Positions 13,601 through 25,600 of a DNA stretch of 64,000 nucleotides are shown piece by piece. Location: contig JAQISU010000097.1 of assembly GCA_029339505.1 (NCBI GenBank), forward strand, positions 4,539,001 through 4,603,000, read 5' to 3'. A program made the position numbers and the translations under genes. Source of the DNA: Unio delphinus. Lineage: Eukaryota > Mollusca > Bivalvia > Unionida > Unionidae. The first letter of the stretch is position 1; each line of letters starts with the position of its first letter. Below the pieces are notes generated by a model that saw only the letters and a list, made by a program, of their open reading frames with translations, was not told the origin of the DNA and ran no database searches.

Positions 13601-16600
13601 GACTGGGGAAGGAGGCGGAAGGATAGAGTCTCTTCCCCCTCATCCAGATCGACCGACGCTCTAACCTTATAGTCGGTAATGGCAGCAGGAGGTGGAGGGC
13701 ATTCTGAAGGGGCCAACACCCTATAAATTTCCTCCACTGCAGCTTTGAAGCTGAACTCAGTCCGTTCCATAGTTGGATCTGCATACAGCTGATTTGCCTG
13801 CGATTCATCGCACTATGTGCATAATCTTGCTCTGGTAAAGCATCCATATCGGGGTAATGCATACCAGGTGGCATAGGTGACTCGATTCCGTCATCTCTGA
13901 TAACGGCATTCACTCTCCCTTGTGGATGAGCTGTTAGCCTATGGACGGCCGGCAATGCCAAATGAATTGATTGGCATATGTTTGGCCTGAATGTCTGCGA
14001 CGGGCCGTCTATGACCGGCACCGACCGCTCGAATGGTCGGGTTGGATCGAGAGATTCATCGCCAACATCTGTGTCATGGTAGTGATATGTAACCGGTAGT
14101 ACGGATTGACAGACGGAAACATCACTAGAATCATCGTCAATCCGATTTGTGCGGATTGCGGTATCATAAAAGTCCAAGTGCTGGTACAGTGGTACAGTCG
14201 GACGGACTGGTATATGACTAAAATCTCCATACGGTTGGACGACCGGTGCCTGTTGGGCTGGACGGCCGGAGCCGGATGGACTGTCAGTGCCGGCAAGTGT
14301 CGGCTGGACGACCGGTGCCATTTGGGTTGAACGGTCATTGCCGGATCGACACCCGGTGCCGGTTAGTGCCGGCTGGAAGGTCGGCTGGATGACCGGTGCC
14401 ATATGGGCTGAACGGTCATTGCCGGATGGACGCCCGGTGCCGGTTGGTGCCGGCTGGAAGGTAATAATAATTACATAATGCTTATGTAGTGCGGCCAGCA
14501 CTGTGCGCCCATCTACCATTCGCTCAGAGGGAATGTTGGTTCTGGTACAGCTTGCATATTTGTACAGCATACCAGGTGACCTAGATGACGCAATTCTGTC
14601 ATAATTGACACTTTCACTAAATCTCCCTTGTGGAGAAGCCGTGAACATATGGACGGCCGGCACTAACGGCTGATTGAACTGGCGAATGGTCGGCCTGAAA
14701 GTCCTGTTCTGGTAAAGCTACCATATCTGAGTAGCGCATACCAAGTGGCATAGATAACTCAATTCCGTCATCTCTGATAATGTCACTAATTCTCCCTTGT
14801 TTTAAAATCACACCGTCACGTATTTGACGTGACGGGAGGTGTACACCGGCAATACCGACTGATTTGTCTAGTATATGGTCGGCCGGAATGTCGGCGAAGG
14901 TCCGGCTATGACCTGCACCGGCCTCTCGAATGGTCTGATTGGACGGAGATACATTTATAACATCTCTCTCATGGTAGTGATATGTAACCAGTAGTACAGA
15001 TTGACTGACGGGTACATCACTATAATCTCCGTAAATCCGATGTACAGCCGGTGCAGGTTGATGCCGGCTGGAAGACCGGTGCCATTTGTGCTGAACGGTT
15101 GTTGCCGGATGGACAGCCGGTGCAGGTTGATGCCGGCTGGAAGGTCGGCTGCACGACCGGTGCCATTTGGGCTGAACGGTCGTTGCCGGATGGACGGCCG
15201 GTGCAGGTTGATGCCGGCTGGAAGGTCAGCTGGACGACCGGTGCCATTTGGGCTGAACGGTCATTGCCGGATGGACGGCCGGTGTAGGTTGATGCCGGCT
15301 GGAAGGTCGGCTGGACGACCAGTGCCATTTGGGCTGAACGGTCATTGCCGGATGGACGGCCGGTGCTGGTTGATGCCAGCTGGAAGGTCGGCTGGACGAC
15401 CGATGCCATTTGGGCTGAACGGTCGTTGCCGGGTGGACGGCCGGTGCCTGTTGATGCAGGCTGGAAGGTTGGCTGGCCGGCCGGTGCCATTTGGGCTGAA
15501 CGGCCGGTGCCTGTTGATGCAAGGTGGAAGGTCGGCTGGCCGTCCGGTGCCATTTGGGCTGAACGGACGGTGCCGGATGGACGGCTAGTGCCGGTTGTTG
15601 CCTGCTGAAGTGCCGGCTGAACTGACGGTGTCGGCTGGACGGACGGCTGGACGGCCGGCGAAAGTGCATAATAAAATGGATCCAATTGATCCAGCCTAGA
15701 CTCCATGCGTCCGGGACTTACAGGCCCGAAAGCCATGCACGGACCTGCGGTGAAATTTACATCCACTGGGCAGCCTAAACCATGTCAACATAATTCCTCG
15801 ATTTCCACATTGCCAACACCCATTTTGCCATTCATGCCTTCGTTGTCGACATTGCTACTGAAACGACAAAAGAAGAGAACAAAGCACAAATTAAAAAATT
15901 CAGCATATTATTAATTCGATAATACTATAACCGTTATTAACGGAGTAGTCAAATTATTCTGTGTCATGTTAACTCTTAATGACCACACTAGTTATCGCCG
16001 TGAGCGTGTTGCAATAGGTCGTTCAAGACGAAGTCTACTGAAACGAAAAAGATGATAAACAAAGCACATTTAGCAATTCAACACGCTATTAAGTCGCTAT
16101 TACCATAACCGTAACTAACGGAGGAAGCGAAATGATTTAGTGTCGCGTGAACTCGTGACTACAACACGAAATTCCGCCATTAATAGTCGCAACTGGTCGT
16201 TCAGAGACGAAGTCTACTGAAACGGAAAAGAAGATAAACAAAGCACAAATTAACAATTCAGTACGCTATTAAGTCGCTATTCCATAACCGTAACTAACGG
16301 AGGAAGCGAAATGATTAAGTGTTGCGTGAACTCGTGACTACAACACGAAGTCCGCTATTAAAGTCGCAAATTGGTCATTCAAAGACTTTTTTGAAGTCTA
16401 CTGAAATGTCAAAGAAGATAAATAAAGCACACATTATCAATGCAGCACGTTATTAGTCGCTAATATCGTAAACGTTACATACGGAACAAGCGAAATTATT
16501 GAGTGCTACATGTATCACATGCTAGTACCGCCATAAGCGTGCTTTGACCACGTTGCAACCTGGTCCGAAGTCTAGAAAAGGTGACAAAGTCACTCAAATA

Positions 16601-19600
16601 GGAAAATATTGTAAAATAATGTATACAACCTGTAGAGGAATGATTATCCAACACAGTAATTCCAAATTTAACTTCGGATGGTCAGAATTTACACTAAGAT
16701 GGCTTGGATTCATTGGAGGTCTAATTGTACGTGTTTACACACAACAAGCGAAGCTAAAAAACTAAAGAAGCGACACCTAGCGGGCGGCGAGGGGAGGTAA
16801 GGGGCAAGAGTTATTGCCCTTTGTCTATATGACAGAGACAGGAAAGACGAATTTTCGTCTTTTGGTATGGCTGGATTCGCGAGGTAGCAGGCTAATATCC
16901 CTAAAGTAATGTGATGGGGGAACGTATTCAAAGGAGAAATGTTAACAATCATATGACAAAGTGTAACAAATGCAAATCTCTAATCAAAATGGTAACAATA
17001 TGACGAAGTGTAACAAATGCAAATTTCCAATCAAAATGGTAACAATCATATGACAAAGTGTAACAAATGCAAATCACCAATCAAAATGGTAACAATCATA
17101 TGACAAAGTGTAACAAATGCAAATCTCCTATCAAAATGGTAACAATCATATGATGAAGTGTAACAAATGCAAATCTCCTATCAAAATGGTAACAATCATA
17201 TGACAAAGTGTAACAAATGCAAATCTCCAATCAAAATGGTAACAATCATATGATGAAGTGTAATAAATGCAAATCTCCTATCAAAATGGTAACAATCATA
17301 TGATGAAGTGTAACAAATGCAAATCTCCAATCAAAATGGTAACAATCATATGACAAAGTGTAACAAATGCAAATCTCCAATCAAAATGGTAACAATCATA
17401 TGACAAAGTGTAACAAATGCAAATCTCCAATCAAAATGGTAACAATCATATGATGAAGTGTAATAAATGCAAATCTCCAATCAAAATGGTAACAATCATA
17501 TGACAAAGTGTAACAAATGCAAATCTCCAATCAAAATGGTAACAATCATATGATGAAGTGTAATAAATGCAAATCTCCAATCAAAATGGTAACAATCATA
17601 TGACAAAGTGTAACAAATGCAAATCTCCAATCAAAATGGTAACAATCATATGATGAAGTGTAATAAATGCAAATCTCCAATCAAAATGGTAACAATCATA
17701 TGACAAAGTGTAACAAATGCAAATCTCCAATCAAAATGGTAACAATCATATGATGAAGTGTAATAAATGCAAATCTCCAATCAAAATGGTAACAATCATA
17801 TGACAAAGTGTAACAAATGCAAATCTCCAATCAAAATGGTAACAATCATATGATGAAGTGTAATAAATGCAAATCTCCAATCAAAATGGTAACAATCATA
17901 TGATGAAGTGTAATAAATGCAAATCTCCAATCAAAATGGTAACAATCATATGATGAAGTGTAATAAATGCAAATCTCCAATCAAAATGGTAACAATCATA
18001 TGATGAAGTGTAACAAATGCAAATCTCCAATCAAAATGGTAACAATCATATGACAAAGTGTAACAAATGCAAATCTCCAATCAAAATGGTAACAATCATA
18101 TGATGAAGTGTAACAAATGCAAATCTCCAATCAAAATGGTAACAATCATATGATGAAGTGTAATAAATGCAAATCTCCAATCAAAATGGTAACAATCATA
18201 TGACAAAGTGTAACAAATGCAAATATCCAATCAAAATGGTAACAATCATATGATGAAGTGTAATAAATGCAAATCTCCAATCAAAATGGTAACAATCATA
18301 TGATGAAGTGTAATAAATGCAAATCTCCAATCAAAATGGTAACAATCATATGATGAAGTGTAATAAATGCAAATCTCCAATCAAAATGGTAACAATCATA
18401 TGATGAAGTGTAACAAATGCAAATCTCCAATCAAAATGGTAACAATCATATGACAAAGTGTAACAAATGCAAATCTCCAATCAAAATGGTAACAATCATA
18501 TGATGAAGTGTAACAAATGCAAATCTCCAATCAAAATGGTAACAATCATATGATGAAGTGTAATAAATGCAAATCTCCAATCAAAATGGTAACAATCATA
18601 TGACAAAGTGTAACAAATGCAAATCTCCAATCAAAATGGTAACAATCATATGATGAAGTGTAATAAATGCAAATCTCCAATCAAAATGGTAACAATCATA
18701 TGACAAAGTGTAACAAATGCAAATCTCCAAACAAAATGGTAACAATCATATGATGAAGTGTAATAAATGCAAATCTCCAATCAAAATGGTAACAATCATA
18801 TGACAAAGTGTAACAAATGCAAATCTCCAATCAAAATGGTAACAATCATATGATGAAGTGTAATAAATGCAAATCTCCAATCAAAATGGTAACAATCATA
18901 TGACAAAGTGTAACAAATGCAAATCTCCAATCAAAATGGTAACAATCATATGACGAAGTGTAACAAATGCAAATCTCCAATCAAAATGGTAACAATCATA
19001 TGATGAAGTGTAATAAATGCAAATCTCCAATCAAAATGGTAACAATCATATGACAAAGTGTAACAAATGCAAATCTCCAATCAAAATGGTAACAATCATA
19101 TGATGAAGTGTAATAAATGCAAATCTCCAATCAAAATGGTAACAATCATATGACAAAGTGTAACAAATGCAAATCTCCAATCAAAATGGTAACAATCATA
19201 TGATGAAGTGTAATAAATGCAAATCTCCAATCAAAATGGTAACAATCATATGACAAAGTGTAACAAATGCAAATCTCCAATCAAAATGGTAACAATCATA
19301 TGATGAAGTGTAATAAATGCAAATCTCCAATCAAAATGGTAACAATCAAATGACAAAGTGTAACAAATGCAAATCTCCAATCAAAATGGTAACAATCATG
19401 ACAAAATGTAACAAATGCAAATCTCCAATCAAAATGGTAACAATCATATGATGAAGTGTAATAAATGCAAATCTCCAATCAAAATGGTAACAATCATATG
19501 ATGAAGTGTAACAAATGCAAATCTCCAATCAAAATGGTAACAATCATATGATGAAGTGTAACAAATGCAAATCTCCAATCAAAATGGTAATAATCATATG

Positions 19601-22600
19601 ATGAAGTGTAATAAATGCAAATCTCCAATCAAAATGGTAACAATCATATGACAAAATGTAACAAATGCAAATCTCCAATCAAAATGGTAACAATCATATG
19701 ACGAAATGTAACAAATGCAAATCTCCAATCAAAATGGTAACAATCATGACAAAATGTAACAAATGCAAATCTCCAATCAAAATGGTAACAATCATATGAT
19801 GAAGTGTAATAAATGCAAATCTCCAATCAAAATGGTAACAATCATATGATGAAGTGTAACAAATGCAAATCTCCAATCAAAATGGTAACAATCATATGAT
19901 GAAGTGTAACAAATGCAAATCTCCAATCAAAATGGTAATAATCATATGATGAAGTGTAATAAATGCAAATCTTCAAACAAAATGGTAACAATCATATGAT
20001 GAAGTGTAACAAATGCAAATCTCCAATCAAAATGGTAACAATCATATGATGAAGTGTAACAAATGCAAATCTCCAATCAAAATGGTAACAATCATATGAT
20101 GAAGTGTAATAAATGCAAATCTCTAATCAAAATAGTAATAAATATATGACGAAGTGTAATAAATGCAAATCTCCAATCAAAATGGTAACAATCATATGAC
20201 GAAGTGTAACAAATGCAAATCACCAATCAAAATGGTAACAATATGACGAAGTGTAACAAATGCAAATCTCCAATCAAAATGGTACCAATATGACGAAGTG
20301 TAACAAATGCAAATCACCAATCAAAATGGTACCAATCATATGACAAAGTGTAACAAATGCAAATCTCCAATCAAAATGGTAACAATCATATGATGAAGTG
20401 TAACAAATGCAAATCTCCAATCAAAATGGTAACAATCATATGACGAAGTGTAACAAATGCAAATCTCTAATCAAAATGGTACCAGTCATATGACAAAGTG
20501 TAACAAATGCAAATCTCCAATCAAAATGGTAATAATCATGACAAAATGTAACAAATGCAAATCTCCAATCAAAATGGTAACAATCATATGACAAAGTGTA
20601 ACAAATGCAAATCTCCAATCAAAATGGTAACAATCATGACAAAATTTAACGAATGCAAATCTCCAATCAAAATGGTAACAATCATATGACGAAGTGTAAC
20701 AAATGCAAATCTCCAATCAAAATGGTAACAATCATATGACGAAGTGTAACAAATGCAAATCTCCAATCAAAATGGTAACAATATAATGAAGTGTAACAAA
20801 TGCAAATCACCAATCAAAATGGTAACAATATGACGAAGTGTAACAAATGCAAATCACCAATCAAAATGGTAACAATATGACGAAGTGTAACAAATGCAAA
20901 TCACCAATCAAAATGGTAACAATATGATGAAGTGTAACAAATGCAAATCTCCAATCAAAATGGTAACAATATGACGAAGTGTAACAAATGCAAATCACCA
21001 ATCAAAATGGTAAGAATCATATGACAAAGTGTAACAAATGCAAATCTCCTATCAAAATGGTAACAATCATATGATAAAGTGTAACAAATGCAAATCTCCA
21101 ATCAAAATGGTAACAATCATATGACAAAGTGTAACAAATGCAAATCTCCTATCAAAATGGTAACAATCATATGACAAAGTGTAACAAATGCAAATCTCCA
21201 ATCAAAATGGTAACAATCATATGACGAAGTGTAACAAATGCAAATCTCCAATCAAAATGGTACCAAACAAAATAGTACCAATCATATGATGATGTTGTTG
21301 TTGTTGCAGGGTTTAACGCCTTTTTTCAGCACACAATAGGCTATACATGGCGGCCAGTATTAATGGTGGAGGAAGAACCTGGGAAAACCCCCAGAAAGAA
21401 CCACTGACCCACGAAAAGCTACTGGCAAGCTTTCTCACATAACTACATTAGCCGAATCTTAGACTCGAACCCACGCAGACAGAGATGAGATGGCAGTGAT
21501 CCGTAACGGAGAGTGCTTTAGACCACTTGGCCACTCGGGGCCCCTTGAATCATATGACAAAGTGTAAAAAATGCAACTCTCCAATCAAAATGGTAACAAT
21601 CATATGACAAAATGTAACAAATGCAAATCTCCAATCAAAATGGTAACAATATGACGAAGTGTAACAAATGCAAATCTCCAATCAAAATGGTAACAATATG
21701 ACGAAGTGTAACAAATGCAAATCTCCAATCAAAATGGTAACAATCATATGACAAAATGTAACAAATGCAAATCTCCAATCAAAATAGTAACAATCATATG
21801 ACAAAATGTAACAATTGCAAATCTCCTATCAAAATGGTAACAATCATATGATGAAGTGTAACAAATGCAAATCTCCAATCAAAATGGTAACAATCATATG
21901 ATGAAGTGTAACAAATGCAAATCTATCAAAATGGTAACAATCATATGATGAAGTGTAACAAATGCAAATCTCCTATCAAAATGGTAACAATCATATGACA
22001 AAATGTAACAAATGCAAATCTCCAATCAAAATGGTAACAATCATATGACGAAGTGTAACAAATGCAAATCTCCAATCAAAATGGTAACAATCATATGACA
22101 AAATGTAACAAATGCAAATCTCCAATCAAAATAGTAACAATCATATGACAAAATGTAACAAATGCAAATCTCCTATCAAAATGGTAACAATCATATGATG
22201 AAGTGTAACAAATGCAAATCTCCAATCAAAATGGTAACAATCATATGATGAAGTGTAACAAATGCAAATCTCCTATCAAAATGGTAACAATCATATGATG
22301 AAGTGTAACAAATGCAAATCTCCTATCAAAATGGTAACAATCATATGACAAAATGTAACAAATGCAAATCTCCAATCAAAATGGTAACAATCATATGACA
22401 AAATGTAACAAATGCAACTCTCCAATCAAAATGGTACAAATCATATGACGAAGTGTAATAAATGCAGTGCAAAAATATTTGTCTACAATAAAGAGCTAGT
22501 AAATTTTAGACAGAAAGCAAGTAAACTTCCCTGAAGTAAGAAGTCCAATGAATTACTTGAACTACTTAAAAGGCGTAAGTAGATGGTATTTGCCCCATGC

Positions 22601-25600
22601 AAGAGCTTGGTGGCCTGGTTCAAATGGAAGTAACAACCTGCAAATGATAGGATTGTCACTAATCCCTCAATCCAAGGAAAGACCACTTTCATCTGATTTC
22701 TGCCTTAACAATATTTTATTTTTCAGCATGTTTTGTTGCTAAAAACAGTCAGTTAAGTAGGTTTTTGACAGCGTGAGATGGCTGGATATGTATGGTAGTG
22801 GATGTACTACTAAGGTGTGCTCTGGTAATGAATTTAATGAATACGGAAACGAACCTAATTATACAAATACGCGTTTGAATAAAATACGTAAGGGCAGATA
22901 CATTTCATAAATAGGAAAAGTAGTTGCAAAAGTCATATCAATACAGTGTTAATATAAGGGGTATTACCATGGAGACAATATCATTTTCTCCCACTGATAC
23001 ATTTCAATATCACACAGACAATAAGTAATAGTTGTTACTTACTGCTAAATGAGCTGGAGTATGTGGAGCACTACCTTTCACCAGGTTTGTCCCAGACACA
23101 TCAAGAAGCTGAAAAAGCAGACATTTGTTTCAGTAAGTACACTCGGAAGTCATTTGTACAAATGAATAAAACTGTTCATTCAAACTGAAACCCTTTTACT
23201 GAAATCCATACAATGATTTATTCCCCACACATGTCAACATCTTACTGGTAAACACTTTACATAAGAATTTCGCAAAGAACTCCGCATTGACAATGACATT
23301 GCCACCCAAAAAGCGATACCAATGTTTCACCATGGTCACAGAAGTAAGCCAATAAAGGCTGTAAATTCTAAACATTTATGAAAATACAAACAGTGGAAGA
23401 AAGGCATCTTTTAATGCAAGTGAACATTCTTGAAAACTGAAACCCGTGTATCCTAGCAACTGTGTAAACAAGGCTGAAACTGATTAATCTACCTCTTATT
23501 AACTTCTAAAGTATCATGCTTTTCTTTACATCTTAAATCTTAAAATTAAATATTTTTTTTAAAAGCATACAAATTAAAAGGAATTGTGTTTTGCCAGTTC
23601 TCTTGCTAGAAAAAGATGTTTCAACTTTCAAGTGACCTTGACCTCAATTAGTTTTGATGGAGAGTAAAGGTATGCAAGCATGAAAGGACAGTGCTTACTG
23701 CTGATTAAGTTTAATTATGTCTGTTTTTGATCCTGGATGTGTAGAACTTACAATAACAATAAAACTTTGACCAAAAACTTTGCCAAACTTCTTAAATGAA
23801 CTAGAACTTTCATGGGCATATTCGGGTACCTGGATATAAAATTGCAGACCTCTGCATTCTGGACTACAAGTATCATAGCTATCAATGCAGACCTCTGCAT
23901 TCTGGACTACAAGTATCATAGCCATCACTGCAGACCTCTACATTCTGGACTACAAGTATCATAGCTATCACTTAAGACCTCTGCATTCTGGACTACAAGT
24001 ATCATAGCTATCACTGAAGACCTCTGCATTCTGGACTACAAGTATCATAGCTATCATTGAAGACCTCTGCATTCTGGACTACAAGTATCATAGCTATCAC
24101 TGAAGACCTTTGCATTCTGGACTACAAGTATCATAGCTATCACTGAAGACCTCTGCATTCTGGACTACAAGTATCATAGCTATCACTGAAGACCTCTGCA
24201 TTCTGGACTACAAGTATCATAGCTATCACTGAAGACCTCTGCATTCTGGACTACAAGTATCATAGCTATCACTGAAGACCTCTGCATTCTGGACTACAAG
24301 TATCATATCTATCACTGTTTGAGATTTGTGACCATACAGAATAACGTTTACCAATAGCTTAACTGAAATGTATGAATGACTAAGGTTGCTAGAAGGTTTA
24401 CTGGTAGGTTAGTGGGGTATGGATATGAAACGACAGAAATGCCTGATTCTACAATCCACGTATGATAGCTTCCTGGTCTGGAACTTCTGACCATACATAA
24501 GAACTGTAACCAAACTTTAAACATTATTCCTGATGACAGTGCTGGCCAAATGAGTAATGCCTATGCCAGAATCGGCAAAACCAAATCAAAAGTTATCCAT
24601 TCTGTCACTTTCTCTAGGAGTTAAACTTCATTAATTCAACATTTTAATATGGTGGATTATAATTTACATAGTACTACATGGCAATATATATTTAGATCTC
24701 ACACATATTTTTTTCTCCTCTTTTTTAAAAGACAGGTTTGTTTTCACAAGTAATGGAATTGGATAAAAAATGTATGTAAAAGATAAACTTATTCATTAAA
24801 TGTATTATTTATTAAATATCATTACCATCTCTAAAGCTAACCGATGACCTTTCAGTGCTGCATAGTGTATGGCAGTATATCCCTGGCTATCAGTTACACC
24901 AGTTCTAGCATCATGTTTCAATAGTGTCTCTAAAACTCTGAAAAAGAAAATTTTATAATACATCATGTTTGTACAAATTTACTTACCCAATCATATTAAT
25001 GTTAGATATTATTTGTACTACCTACAGAATCCAGATATAAATTCTCCCAGTCAATACTTTGTGTAGACAAAGGACAACAATCTATACAAATCACCTCACT
25101 AGATAGCACTCTATAGTGTTACTTTGTGTAGACAAAGGACAGCAATCTATACAAATCACCTCACTAGATTGCACTCTATAGTGTTACTTTGTGTAGACAA
25201 AGGACAGCAATCTATACAAATCACCTCACTAGATTGCACTCTATAGTGTTACTTTGTGTAGACAAAGGACAACAATCTATTCAAATCACCTCACTAGATT
25301 GCACTCTATATGTTCAACCTAAAAGCACCCTGTATTGTCAAACGAACTCTCCACTTTCAAGGGTGAAACTTTACTAAGGATGTTGACATAACCAAATATG
25401 TTGTTATTCACTCAGTTCATTTTGATGGGCCTTCAGAACATGATTGGTTGTTGTTGTTTTATGGTCTAACGCCATTTTTCAGTACATGATAGACTATACA
25501 TGGCAGCCAGTATTAATGGTGGAGGAAGAACCCAAGAAAACCCCCGGAAAGAACCACCGACCCTTGAGAAACTACTGGCAAGCTTTCTCACATAACTACA

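Larger units (their letters stand above)
9822..16939 (-). mobile_element. DIRS-like retrotransposon, copy 1 (7.1 kb, non-functional)
   Basis: Limits are set by the ICR, which abuts the complements of both outer ends, and by the interrupted satellite monomer. It contains ITRs of about 167 bp (9865-10032 and 16752-16919), an ICR (10090-10185), and in minus-strand order a repeat leader, a GAG-like region, RT with YLDD, RNase H and a tyrosine recombinase. This layout with ITRs and a 3' ICR is the DIRS-1 group; PAT and Ngaro have split direct repeats. It is GC- and CpG-richer than the surrounding intron. Frames are broken and a SINE interrupts it at 12831-13080. It lies in sense orientation in the ankyrin gene's intron. 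Confidence 0.93.

Noticed and set aside
13071..14663. A 530-residue open frame on the minus strand, the longest in the window
   Set aside because: It lies inside DIRS copy 1, is a GAG-like segment shifted between frames, and its end falls in a SINE. It is not a host gene.
15001..15588. A 195-residue plus-strand frame, also in copy 2 at 41181-41768
   Set aside because: It is the complement of the 81-bp repeat, which stays open because its length is divisible by three. No recognisable domain.
8084..22468. A regularly spaced array that could be mistaken for a CRISPR array
   Set aside because: The 50-bp units have no unique spacers, and the setting is a eukaryotic intron. It is a satellite.
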